Assembly (NCBI RefSeq): GCF_001586215.1
Contig: NZ_CP014634.1
Coordinates: 2,418,001 to 2,482,000, forward strand
Reading direction: 5' to 3'
Length of the DNA: 64,000 nt
Source: Corynebacterium simulans
GTDB taxonomy: Bacteria > Actinomycetota > Actinomycetes > Mycobacteriales > Mycobacteriaceae
Shown one piece after another: positions 8,700-19,685 of this stretch. The notes under the pieces were generated by a model that had not been told where the DNA came from, searched no databases, and was given only the letters and a program-made list of their open reading frames with translations. A program made the position numbers and the translations under genes. How positions within the stretch are numbered: position 1 is the first letter of the stretch; each line of letters starts with the position of its first letter.

Positions 8700-9737
8700 A
8701 TGAACCTTCAGACGTATTTGCAAGCACGGGCGCGCGGCGTGGATCTTCTCGCCGAGGCGGCCGCGTTAAGCAAGTCTGAAATCATGGCTTTAGGCGCAAG
8801 CCCCGATGACGCCGATCACCTCATCCGCCTCGCCGAGCCTTATTTTGGCAAGACGCCGTATACCCGCAAACAGGCTCGTGCGCTCGCCGGAGCGCGGCGC
8901 CGTGGTCATGGATTGAGCGTGCTGGCCCGGATCGAAAAATATGTCGCGCGGGTGCGCAACCGCCATCACGCGTGGGACCTAAGAGTCGAGTTGTGCCACG
9001 CGCCAGCCAATAACGTGGACGGACTCGCGCGCGCTCGGTTACGCGAGATCCTCACTCCGCCGCAGCCCCAGCCTCAGGTATCGCATACCCGGTACTCCAA
9101 CGGCCTGGGCGCAATCCGTATCACCGATAAGGCGATGACCATCGAGGACTTTCGCGCCATCATTTCGCATGCGGACGGCGCCCTTGAGGGTTTTCGCGCG
9201 TTGGTGGCCGGAAAGGCGAGCGGAGGGGCCGTTAAAGTGTCGACCTCGGCGATTGTTTACCTTGACCAACTCGACCGCATCGTAAACGGTGAGGGTGAGG
9301 AGGTCACCATTGAGCTGAGCAACGGCGCGGTGGTCTCTGGCGCGCAGTATATTCAGCGCGCGCTGGCCCAGCATGGGGAGGCCGTCCTCGTGCATCCGCT
9401 GGCTGGGCCGGTCGATGCTTTCCGAACTCAGCGCATCGCAAACGATAAACAGCGTGCCATACTCAAAGCGAAGTTCCGCGAGTGCGTGTGGCCGGGATGT
9501 TCCGTGCCTTTCGACGACTGCCAAATCCACCACATCGAAGCGTGGAACCACGGCGGGCACACCAACCTACAAAATTTGGTGCCACTTTGCGCCTATCACA
9601 ACGGGCTCAACCAGGACGATCCACTAGGGCCCGCGCATCGCGGTCGCATCACGCTTATCGACGGCCATCTTGCCTGGCTTTCACCCAAAACCGGCAGGCC
9701 GTTGTTTCTAAAACACAACCTCCGCCCGCCACCCTAG
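8700..9737 (+). CDS. HNH endonuclease domain protein (DUF222/13E12 type)
   Basis: The 345-residue protein has an N-terminal helical region of the DUF222 type and a C-terminal HNH nuclease fold. The nuclease part, around residues 265-310, shows Cys-X4-Cys (CVWPGC), the catalytic HH pair in IHHIEAWNHGG, then NLVPLCAYHNGL. Such proteins are multicopy in many Corynebacterium and Mycobacterium genomes and are related to the REP13E12 repeat ORFs. Their biological role is not settled. I chose ATG 8700 (MNLQTY); a TTG at 8664 and a GTG at 8691 are also in frame. Confidence 0.85.
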   Translation: MNLQTYLQARARGVDLLAEAAALSKSEIMALGASPDDADHLIRLAEPYFGKTPYTRKQARALAGARRRGHGLSVLARIEKYVARVRNRHHAWDLRVELCHAPANNVDGLARARLREILTPPQPQPQVSHTRYSNGLGAIRITDKAMTIEDFRAIISHADGALEGFRALVAGKASGGAVKVSTSAIVYLDQLDRIVNGEGEEVTIELSNGAVVSGAQYIQRALAQHGEAVLVHPLAGPVDAFRTQRIANDKQRAILKAKFRECVWPGCSVPFDDCQIHHIEAWNHGGHTNLQNLVPLCAYHNGLNQDDPLGPAHRGRITLIDGHLAWLSPKTGRPLFLKHNLRPPP

Positions 9738-9885
9738 GTTTGCGCCGGGCCGGCTCTATCGCCGCGACCCGGTCTCGCAGTCTCGTCACCGCCAATCCCG
9801 CAGACGCCGACGCTGGCCCGACCGCCCCCTGCCGGACGCTCGTGCAAACGGAGTCACGGGTTGCACGGCGTGGGTGTCAGTAGCG

Positions 9886-9927
9886 GCGGTTGAGTGGCGG
9901 CGATTGAGTGGCAGCGGTTGAGTGGCG
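9886..9927 (+). repeat. Three tandem 14-bp copies
   Basis: GCGGTTGAGTGGCG (9886-9899), GCGATTGAGTGGCA (9900-9913) and GCGGTTGAGTGGCG (9914-9927) follow each other without a gap. The first and third are identical. They lie in the 257-base space between the convergent HNH and glgP genes. Apart from the glgP terminator I see no gene in that space. Confidence 0.85.
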
Positions 9928-9952
9928 GGGCCGCGTAGGGCGGGGAAAGCCG

Positions 9953-9983
9953 AAAAAGGCGCTAGGTGAAATGCCTAGCGCCT
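9953..9983 (-). terminator. Rho-independent terminator of glgP
   Basis: A perfect 10-bp stem, AGGCGCTAGG (9957-9966) with CCTAGCGCCT (9974-9983), has a 7-base loop. Read on the minus strand it is followed by a run of five T. It begins about 12 bases after the glgP stop. Confidence 0.85.
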
Positions 9984-9994
9984 ACTGGTCGTGG

Positions 9995-12382
9995 TTACTT
10001 ATTAATTGGGGTGGGGTTGAGCTTCCAGACTTCGGCGGCGTAATCGGCAATCGTACGATCAGAGGAGAAGCGGCCGGACAAGCAGATATTCAGCCAGGCT
10101 TTCTTGGCCCAGTCGAGTGGGGCGTCGACGTAGTCTTGCGCCATGCGGTCGCGGGTCTTCCGGTAAGAGTCGAAGTCACCGAGGACGTAGTAGGTGTCTT
10201 GGGCGTGGATACCCTGGCCGTCGAGAAGCGAGGAGCGCAAGTCGCCGAACACACCGGAGTTCTCGTGGCCTAAAGTGCCATTGTTGAGGGCATCCAGAAC
10301 ACGCTTCAAACCCGAAACGGATTCGTAGAGCTCGCCAGGATTATAAGACTCTCGTAGCGCTGGCAACTCCTCGTTGGAAGCGCCGAAGATATACGCGTTG
10401 TCCTCGCCGACTGCCTCCACGATTTCAACGTTTGCCCCGTCCATCGTTCCCAAGGTGAGCGCGCCATTCATCATGAACTTCATGTTCGAGGTGCCGGATG
10501 CTTCCTTACCCGCCACCGAAATCTGCTCCGAGATGTCGGCGGCCGGGATGATGTGCTCGGCAGGGGAGACGTTGTAATTTTCCACGAACACAACGCGAAT
10601 GACATCGCGGGTGTCCTCGTCGTTGTTGACCAGCTCAGCGATGGAGTTGATGAGCTTGATGATCTCCTTAGCACGGACATAGCCCGGGGCGGCCTTCGCA
10701 CCAAAGATGAAGGTACGCTTCGGCACGGACTCGCCGTCTTCCTTGATACGGAAATACAAGTCCAGGATATAAAGCGCATTCAACAGCTGACGCTTGTACT
10801 CGTGCAGGCGCTTGATCTGCACGTCGAAGATAGAATCCGGGTCGACTTCCGCGCCGTGATGCTGCATGATCCACTCTGCGAAGTCGACTTTGTTTTTGTG
10901 CTTTACCTCCATGAGCTTGCGCAGAACCTTCTTGTTCTCAGAAAGCTGGGTAAGCGAGGCAAGTGAGTTAAGGTCGGTGACCCACTCATCAGAACCGGAC
11001 TGCTTGGTCAGAAGCTTCGCCAGGCGCGGGTTACACATCTTCAGCCACCGGCGAGGCGTGACACCGTTGGTCTTGTTGTTGAATTTCTCCGGCCACAATT
11101 CATGCCACTCGCAGAGCGTGTCGGCCTTGATGATTTCCGTATGCAGGGCGGCGACGCCGTTGATAGAAAACGCCGCGTAGCAGGCAATCCACGCCATGTG
11201 CACCTGCCCGTTGGACACCGGCGCCATGTACTCGATGCGCTGGGAATCGACGCCTCGAGCTTCCATATCCAGCCGGAAACGACGGTCGATTTCTTCCACC
11301 AACTGCCAGATGCGCCAAAACAGCTTCTGGAAGATAGACACTTCCCAGCTCTCCAGCGCCTCGGCGAGAACGGTGTGGTTGGTATAAGCAAAAGTCTCTG
11401 TGACAACCTGCCAGGCATCGTCCCAGGACAAGCCGTGGTCGTCGAGAAGCAGGCGCAAAAGCTCTGGAATCGCCAGCACCGGGTGTGTGTCGTTGAGCTG
11501 GATGCAGTTGTACTTCGCGAATCCGCGCAGGTCGTCGCCGTGGTGGGCGATGTAGTTATCGATCATCTGCTGCAGCGAAGCAGAAACGAAGAAGTACTGC
11601 TGGCGCACGCGCAGCACCTTGCCCTCGTAGGTCGTGTCGTTGGGGTAGAGCACTCGGCAGATGTCCATGACGCGCTCGCGCTCGACGATGGCGTCGGTAA
11701 ACCGCTGTGAGTTGAACGCATCGTAGTCAAATTCGTCGATGGGTTCGGACTTCCACAGGCGCAGGGTGCCGACGTTGTCGGTGCCGTAGCCGGTAATAGG
11801 CATGTCATAGGGAATCGCACGGACGTCCATGTCATCGAAGTGCACACGACGCTGATCGGAAGCACGGCGAATGACAAACTCGTAACCGTTTTCCATCCAT
11901 GCGTCAGGCTGCTCCTTTTGGTGCCCATTTTCAAAGGATTGGCGGAACAAGCCGTAGCGGTAGAGCAGGCCGTAGCCGGTGACTGGGTAGTCCTGCGTGA
12001 CCGCCGAATCGAGGAAGCAAGCAGCGAGTCGGCCTAGGCCACCATTGCCGAGGGCGGCGTCGTGCTCGGCCTCGAGGACGTCGGAAAGCTCGCGGCCGGC
12101 TGCCTTCGCTGCGGCCTTGGCTTCGTCGACCAAGTCCAGATTGGTGAGGTTATTAAGCAGCGCGCGGCCTTGTAGGAACTCAGCGGAAAAGTAGTGCTGC
12201 TGGCGGGTCGCAGAGTAGGCAGCGCGGGTGGCTTCCCAATTGTCAGCGATTTCGGCTACGACAGCAGAAGATAAGCCGGACCAGAATTTGCGCTGGCTGG
12301 CAGCAGAAGGGCTAACCCCGGCAGCGGAGCGCACGTGTGCGGGGACAGTGGACTGAAAAGCAGAGTGCTTGGGCTGGCTCAT
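9995..12382 (-). CDS. glgP: Glycogen/maltodextrin phosphorylase
   Basis: This 795-residue enzyme phosphorolyses alpha-1,4-glucans to glucose-1-phosphate in the cytoplasm. The pyridoxal-phosphate lysine motif KEASGTSNMKF is present near residue 632, followed by NGALTLGTMDGANVEI. The N-terminal GNGGLGRLAACFLDS and the IQLNDTHP segment are typical of GT35 phosphorylases. The position near pyk and lgt matches the second glgP copy of C. glutamicum as I recall it. A perfect 12-bp palindrome lies 66-77 bases upstream of the start and may be an operator. A strong terminator follows. Confidence 0.96.
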   Translation of the reverse strand: MSQPKHSAFQSTVPAHVRSAAGVSPSAASQRKFWSGLSSAVVAEIADNWEATRAAYSATRQQHYFSAEFLQGRALLNNLTNLDLVDEAKAAAKAAGRELSDVLEAEHDAALGNGGLGRLAACFLDSAVTQDYPVTGYGLLYRYGLFRQSFENGHQKEQPDAWMENGYEFVIRRASDQRRVHFDDMDVRAIPYDMPITGYGTDNVGTLRLWKSEPIDEFDYDAFNSQRFTDAIVERERVMDICRVLYPNDTTYEGKVLRVRQQYFFVSASLQQMIDNYIAHHGDDLRGFAKYNCIQLNDTHPVLAIPELLRLLLDDHGLSWDDAWQVVTETFAYTNHTVLAEALESWEVSIFQKLFWRIWQLVEEIDRRFRLDMEARGVDSQRIEYMAPVSNGQVHMAWIACYAAFSINGVAALHTEIIKADTLCEWHELWPEKFNNKTNGVTPRRWLKMCNPRLAKLLTKQSGSDEWVTDLNSLASLTQLSENKKVLRKLMEVKHKNKVDFAEWIMQHHGAEVDPDSIFDVQIKRLHEYKRQLLNALYILDLYFRIKEDGESVPKRTFIFGAKAAPGYVRAKEIIKLINSIAELVNNDEDTRDVIRVVFVENYNVSPAEHIIPAADISEQISVAGKEASGTSNMKFMMNGALTLGTMDGANVEIVEAVGEDNAYIFGASNEELPALRESYNPGELYESVSGLKRVLDALNNGTLGHENSGVFGDLRSSLLDGQGIHAQDTYYVLGDFDSYRKTRDRMAQDYVDAPLDWAKKAWLNICLSGRFSSDRTIADYAAEVWKLNPTPINK

Positions 12383-12447
12383 TTATTTCCTATCGGGTTC
12401 TTTAAGAGAATGGAAAATACCGTGTGCCAGCTTATCCGGCCTTGAGC

Positions 12448-12459
12448 GCAAGCGCTTGC
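12448..12459. promoter_or_regulatory. LacI/GalR-type operator-like palindrome upstream of glgP
   Basis: GCAAGCGCTTGC is a perfect 12-bp palindrome whose core resembles operators of the LacI/GalR/CcpA family. It sits directly after the stop of the amidohydrolase gene and 66 bases before the glgP start, where it could control glgP. No LacI-type regulator gene is in the window. It could also be a chance short hairpin. Confidence 0.4.
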
Positions 12460-13662
12460 TTAATTTGCGAGGTAGGCCAGCACCGCTGCTGTGGCGGCTT
12501 GGGTACTCGACGCCACGGTGGGTTCATAATCGGGTAGGAATGTCGCTTGGTGGTTGACGGGTGGGTTATCTGCCAGTTCCGCGGGCGTCGAGCCAATAAA
12601 CCAGAAATAATACGGCACACCCCAAGCTTGGGGCAGGTAACAAAAGTCCTCGGAGGCCGTCGAAGGTTCGGCAGTACCCGAGGCTGCGCCGAAGGCGGCG
12701 TCGAAGACTGCGCGCACGGTTTCGTGGGCGCCAGGATCGTTGTCGGTGACTTCGCCGTGAGCAAAGTACTCGAATTCCGGCGGCTTTGGGGCGCCGGAGG
12801 CTTCGCATTCCGCGCGCACCATTCGCTCGAGGGAGGCATACACACGCTTGGCGACGTCCGGTTTGTAATAACGGGTATTCAACACCAGCTCGGCGGTCTC
12901 AGGAATGATGTTGTTTTTATCGCCTGAATGCAGCTCCCCTACAGAAATGACAAAGAAGTCATGCGGTGCCACCTCGCGTCCAACGATGGCTTGCAAACGC
13001 GTGATGACCATGGCGGCGATATAGGTCGGGTCAACGGCTGCGTGCGGCATCGAGGCATGTGCCGAGCATCCGTGAATGGTGATGCGCAGGGAGTCGCAAC
13101 CGGCCATGATTGCTCCGGGGCGGGACAGAACATCGCCTGCTTTGCCGGGCATAACGTGTTGGCCGAGGCAGATGTCGGGTTTGGGGACGCGGGTAGTAAG
13201 GGAATCGGCCAGCATATATTTTGCTCCCATGGAAGATTCTTCTGCTGGCTGAAAAAGAGCGAGGAAGGTGCCGGACCAGGCGTCGCGGTGGGCGTCGAGA
13301 AGCGCGCAGGCTCCCAGCAGCGCTGTAGTGTGCATGTCGTGGCCGCAAGCATGCATGTTGCCGTTGCGGGAGGCGTATGCAACTGCCGTTTCCTCTTGCA
13401 CGGGCAGCCCGTCGAAGTCAGCGCGGAAAAGAGCGGTGGGCCCGGGGCCGTTGCGGAAGATGGCCACAGCTCCGAAGCCGCCGATGGGCTGGACAATCTC
13501 GCAGTCGAAAGCGCGCAGGCGCTCGAGGATTCGGCCGGCGGTGCGCTCTTCTTCGTGGGAGAGCTCAGGGTGAGCGTGAAGGTCCTCGTAGAATTCGCGC
13601 TGCCAGCTGAGGTCTACGCGGCAGTCTTTCAAGTGGTTTGCGATTTTGGTGGAATCTGCCAT
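12460..13662 (-). CDS. M20-family amidohydrolase (AgaA/aminoacylase-like)
   Basis: This 400-residue zinc amidohydrolase has the M20D ligands and catalytic residues: Cys106 and His108 in ACGHDMH, Glu141/Glu142 in FQPAEES, His169 in LGQHVMPG, and a late His in VNHQATF. It has no signal peptide. The middle resembles, from memory, the N-alpha-acyl-glutamine aminoacylase AgaA of Corynebacterium Ax20, which releases odorants on human skin. Hippurate, indole-acetyl or other N-acyl amino acid substrates are equally possible. The frame extends upstream to 13890, but ATG 13662 avoids overlapping the divergent gene and gives a normal length. Confidence 0.85.
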   Translation of the reverse strand: MADSTKIANHLKDCRVDLSWQREFYEDLHAHPELSHEEERTAGRILERLRAFDCEIVQPIGGFGAVAIFRNGPGPTALFRADFDGLPVQEETAVAYASRNGNMHACGHDMHTTALLGACALLDAHRDAWSGTFLALFQPAEESSMGAKYMLADSLTTRVPKPDICLGQHVMPGKAGDVLSRPGAIMAGCDSLRITIHGCSAHASMPHAAVDPTYIAAMVITRLQAIVGREVAPHDFFVISVGELHSGDKNNIIPETAELVLNTRYYKPDVAKRVYASLERMVRAECEASGAPKPPEFEYFAHGEVTDNDPGAHETVRAVFDAAFGAASGTAEPSTASEDFCYLPQAWGVPYYFWFIGSTPAELADNPPVNHQATFLPDYEPTVASSTQAATAAVLAYLAN

Positions 13663-14062
13663 AGCTAATCTTCTTTTCGTTAGGGTAGGGTTACCTACAT
13701 GCCAATTATTCAGTTTGATGTTCTTGTGCCGGATGCCCAGGCCGAGCGCGTGACGGAGGTCTTTAGCACCGCCACCGAAAAGCTGGTTGCAAATGAAACG
13801 CTGGCCGCTGCCCGCGTAACTCGCGAGGAAAATCCCACCTTGCCGGCCGGCTTGGAGGAGCAGTTGCGCCAGACCTACCGTGATGAGCACTTCGACCGCG
13901 AGCTAGAAGATGCCAACGTGTATCGCTACAACATTGAGGTCGACGGTGTGAAGGGATCCGTGAATCAGCTGACGATGGTGCTCGCGCGCCTTCTTACCCC
14001 GCACGCGGTGTTGCCGAAGGACCACGTGCTTTTGGAAGATGAAGTCGCGCACGAGCGGCCTG

Positions 14063-16663
<2,601 letters not shown>

Positions 16664-16756
16664 CGCTGCTGAAAGCCTGAAGTCGAACTTTAGATTTTTA
16701 TTGCAAGTGCCGCGTGGGAAACGTGTGAAAAAAGTTTCTTTGGTTACTCTGAGCGC

Positions 16757-17524
16757 ATGTACCGCGTATTTGAGTCCCTAGATGAACTTGTTCGCAACCT
16801 GGAGCAGGCCTACTCCGTTCCCATGACGGCCAACTGCATGGTCCCGCGCCACGAGATGCTCGCGCTTCTCGACGACCTCCGTAACGCCCTGCCCGTCGAA
16901 ATGGACGATGCGCAGGATGTCCTAGATAAGCAGGACGAAATCTTGGCTGGCGCGGAGGAACGCGCTGCGCAGATTGTCGCGGATGCAAACGCGCAGTCTG
17001 ACGAGATTATGGCGCGTGCGCAGGAAGACTCTGACGCCATGCTTTCCGACGCCCAGCAGCGCTCGACCGCCATGGTCGCCCAGGCGGAAGACGATGCCAG
17101 CGCCATGATCGAAAGCGCGCGTGCCGATGCGGACCGCACCATCGCGCAGGGCAATCAGGAATACGAGCGCAGCGTCGCCGCAGGCCAGGCGGAGCAGGAG
17201 CGCTTGGTCTCTGAGTCCGAGGTGGTCCGCCGCTCGAACGATGAGGCGCAGCGCATTGTGGAGACCGCCCACACCGAGTCGAATCGTTTGCGCACCGAGT
17301 GTGATGAGTTTGTTGATTCTAAGCTCGGCGAGTTTGAAAGCTCTCTTTCCGGCCTGCTGCGTACCGTGAACTCTGACCGTCAAGCGCTGCGCCGCGGCGC
17401 GGGCGTGCGTTCCCGCATAAGCGATCCGCGCGCAGATGTGCGCAGCGAGCGCGGCGAGTACCGTGCCGACCGGGGCGAGCGCGGCGAGTACCGCGCCGAA
17501 AGCTCCGAGCGCTACGAACGCTAA
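16757..17524 (+). CDS. sepIVA: SepIVA-like (DivIVA-related) coiled-coil protein
   Basis: The 255-residue protein begins with a short DivIVA-like segment (MYRVFESLDELVRNLEQAYSVP), followed by a long coiled coil rich in Ala, Asp, Glu and Gln (about residues 55-190). The tail is polar and rich in Arg and Glu. Its place before DUF177, rnc and mutM matches Rv2927c/SepIVA, a septation factor of mycobacteria that acts at the inner membrane. The tail holds two 10-residue repeats (RGEYRAD/RGEYRAE) from a 25-bp direct repeat at 17445-17469 and 17475-17499 with one mismatch. Confidence 0.85.
   Translation: MYRVFESLDELVRNLEQAYSVPMTANCMVPRHEMLALLDDLRNALPVEMDDAQDVLDKQDEILAGAEERAAQIVADANAQSDEIMARAQEDSDAMLSDAQQRSTAMVAQAEDDASAMIESARADADRTIAQGNQEYERSVAAGQAEQERLVSESEVVRRSNDEAQRIVETAHTESNRLRTECDEFVDSKLGEFESSLSGLLRTVNSDRQALRRGAGVRSRISDPRADVRSERGEYRADRGERGEYRAESSERYER
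17445..17499 (+). repeat. Direct repeat inside the sepIVA tail
   Basis: Two 25-bp units, 17445-17469 and 17475-17499, differ at one base and have a period of 30 bases. They encode two RGEYRA copies. The repeat keeps the frame, so slippage would change tail length in steps of 10 residues. Confidence 0.85.
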
Positions 17525-17574
17525 GACCTATAGCGCGGATGCGTCAAGCGCCGAGAGCTTCCGGCGCCCGGGCG

Positions 17575-18189
17575 CTAGCGCGGCGAATGCACACTCTGTT
17601 TGCATAGGGTTTGCATATCTCGGCTGCGGCGCGGAGACGATGGCCCTTGCTGGTGGCCAGACGGTTTGTCGTACACCGTCTGTTCATCAGCTGGGGCCAT
17701 CGTCTTTGTAGCAACGGCGATCGCCGCCGATACCGCAGCAGGAAAACCGAACACGCCCCACATCAATGCAAACGTTTCCATTGGCGTACCCGCGATGAGA
17801 CGCACAGAAAATAGCGCCTCCACCAAATATTGCCCTGCGACAACGCTCAAAATACCGCCGAGCGCCGTGGCAACGGACATGAGAACGCCCGATAGCCCTT
17901 CGCGTGCATTCCAGGCCAGCCACGCGGTGCCAAGGCCCAGGAGCGCGGAGGCGACAATCATCGTGATGTCGAAGGGCAGCGGAAGCGCCACGAAAGCACC
18001 CAGCACAAGTCCCAAACCCACACCGCGATAGGCCAGGGAACGCAGTGCCATCCCCGGCCGCAGGCGGCTGCGGCGGTATTGCAGATATGCGATTGCGCCA
18101 AGCGCTACCACCGGCAGCACGCAAAGCAGAGAAAACGCCCATCCAAGCTGGGCTAATTCGCTGTTTGGTGCAGTGGTGCCGTAATTCAT
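17575..18189 (-). CDS. Hypothetical membrane protein with palindrome-derived tail
   Basis: The 204-residue protein has four to five hydrophobic helices between residues 15 and 160 and an RRSRLRPG basic loop near residues 39-46. I do not recognise the family. The last 45 residues are hydrophilic (from MAPADEQTVYDKPSGHQ on) and are encoded by and beyond a 70-bp palindrome at 17637-17706. The tail looks added to a protein that otherwise ends after its last helix. The gene is convergent to sepIVA. Its start has a 174-base upstream region shared with the divergent DUF177 gene. Confidence 0.7.
   Translation of the reverse strand: MNYGTTAPNSELAQLGWAFSLLCVLPVVALGAIAYLQYRRSRLRPGMALRSLAYRGVGLGLVLGAFVALPLPFDITMIVASALLGLGTAWLAWNAREGLSGVLMSVATALGGILSVVAGQYLVEALFSVRLIAGTPMETFALMWGVFGFPAAVSAAIAVATKTMAPADEQTVYDKPSGHQQGPSSPRRSRDMQTLCKQSVHSPR
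17637..17706. repeat. 70-bp imperfect palindrome inside a coding region
   Basis: GACGATGGCCC near 17637 pairs with GGGCCATCGTC ending near 17706. An inner stem CAGACGGT/ACCGTCTG closes a 9-base loop. Between them lie two 12-base segments that mostly pair. The arms are about 30 bases each with about 5 mismatches. It encodes part of the C-terminal tail of the membrane protein on the minus strand. On the plus strand it is followed by CTTTGT and could act as a terminator for sepIVA. A MITE or REP-like element is an alternative. Confidence 0.75.
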
Positions 18190-18363
18190 AGTCCCCAGCC
18201 TAAGACCCGCTAAACCATTGGGAAACCACCTGCCTTTAGTGCATAAGACCTTGTGCGGTGCAGTTCAGGCAACACCCAGATAGCGGGCAAAAGGCGGCGT
18301 CGGCAAGCGTGGGCAAAGCTCTGCTAAAAGGATGGCGCCGCACAATGTAGGCTAAGAGACGTT

Positions 18364-18918
18364 ATGGCAGATGTATTGGAATCACCGCTGAAATTTAACG
18401 TGGCCGAGCTCTTGCGTGGCCAGGGTGCTGCCGCAATGCCGGAGCAGCGCGTGCAGAAGGGCCCTGCGCCCGAACGTATCGGTGTCGAGATGATCGCCGT
18501 TGCAAAAGGCGACGAGATTACGGTCGACGCTACCTTGACACCGCTGGGATCGGGCGTGCTTGTCGACGCCACGGTTACCGGCACTCTCACCGGCGAATGC
18601 GCTCGTTGTTTGCGCCCGCTGCAGCCGCAGCTGGATCTGCAGGTCTCGCAGGTTTTTGCTGCAGACGAGTCTTTCATCAGCGGCGACGAACTCGATGATG
18701 AGGATGCAGGCTCTGGCGATGAAGTTCCTGAGGTCGTAGACGACGAAATCGATTTACTGCAGACTGTCATCGATGAAGCTGGCCTGAGCTTGCCTTTCGC
18801 GCCGGTGTGCGAGGAAGGCTGCGACATAGAGATGCCGGAGGGTGTTTCCACCGGAGTCTCTGGGGAAGAGGAAGACAAAGTCGATATCCGTTGGTCTGGA
18901 CTGGAGAAGTTCCTGTGA
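18364..18918 (+). CDS. DUF177/YceD family protein
   Basis: The 184-residue protein has the DUF177 fold pattern with Cys79 and Cys82 in ECARCLRP and a late CEEGC pair, a likely metal site. The middle is very acidic (about residues 115-140). Family members lie beside rpmF or rnc; mycobacteria have one (Rv2926c) directly before rnc, as here. A role in ribosome or RNA metabolism has been proposed for the family. The stop overlaps the rnc GTG start as GTGA, which points to coupled translation. Confidence 0.88.
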   Translation: MADVLESPLKFNVAELLRGQGAAAMPEQRVQKGPAPERIGVEMIAVAKGDEITVDATLTPLGSGVLVDATVTGTLTGECARCLRPLQPQLDLQVSQVFAADESFISGDELDDEDAGSGDEVPEVVDDEIDLLQTVIDEAGLSLPFAPVCEEGCDIEMPEGVSTGVSGEEEDKVDIRWSGLEKFL

Positions 18919-19685
18919 GCAAGAAGAAGAAGCTGACCGGCGAGGAAGCCCTCCAGCAGGCCTATAGCGCCGTCGATCATGGCCCGTTGCTGCAGGCATT
19001 GGGCATCAACCTGGCCGATGAAAACTTGTGTCTGGCGCTGACCCACCGCTCTTTTGCCAACGAAAACGGGTACCTGCCCAACAATGAACGCCTCGAGTTT
19101 CTAGGCGACGCTGTCCTTGGCCTTTCCGTGGCTTCGAAGCTCTACGAGCAGTACCCTTCGCGTCCGGAATCGGATATTTCGAAGATGCGCGCTTCCATCG
19201 TCTCGCGATACGGGCTTTCCGATATCGCTCGCGAGATTGAACTGGGCCAACATATCCTGCTGGGCAAGGGCGAGCAGTCCACCGGCGGCCGCGACAAAGA
19301 TTCGATTCTGGCGGATACCACCGAGGCCATCTTCGGCGCGATTTATCGCCAGCACGGCTTTGAGGTCGCGCGCGATGTTATTTTGCGCCTGTTCCAAAAG
19401 AAGATCGACAACGCTGTCGTCTCCGGCCGCCACATGGACTGGAAGACCAACCTGCAGGAGCTGTGCGCCGAGCTGAAGGCCCCGATGCCGGTCTATACCG
19501 CTACCTCTACCGGCCCAGAGCACGACCAGACCTTCACCGCGGTGGCTACCGTCGCGGGCCTGACCGTGGGCAACGGCGTTGGCCACAACAAGAAGCTGGC
19601 CGAGCAGCAGGCGGCGCAAGAGGCGTGCGATACTCTGCGCGAAACTCCGCTTTTGGTCCAGGGCACCGCTAACCGCGAGAATTAA
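18915..19685 (+). CDS. rnc: Ribonuclease III
   Basis: RNase III cleaves double-stranded RNA in rRNA and mRNA processing. The signature NERLEFLGD is at residues 57-65, with a second catalytic acidic segment DTTEAIFGAIY. A double-stranded-RNA-binding domain fills about residues 180-250. The 256-residue version starts at GTG 18915, preceded by GGAG; the frame reads further upstream but within the DUF177 gene. The stop TAA shares its last base with the ATG of mutM. Confidence 0.96.
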   Translation: MSKKKKLTGEEALQQAYSAVDHGPLLQALGINLADENLCLALTHRSFANENGYLPNNERLEFLGDAVLGLSVASKLYEQYPSRPESDISKMRASIVSRYGLSDIAREIELGQHILLGKGEQSTGGRDKDSILADTTEAIFGAIYRQHGFEVARDVILRLFQKKIDNAVVSGRHMDWKTNLQELCAELKAPMPVYTATSTGPEHDQTFTAVATVAGLTVGNGVGHNKKLAEQQAAQEACDTLRETPLLVQGTANREN

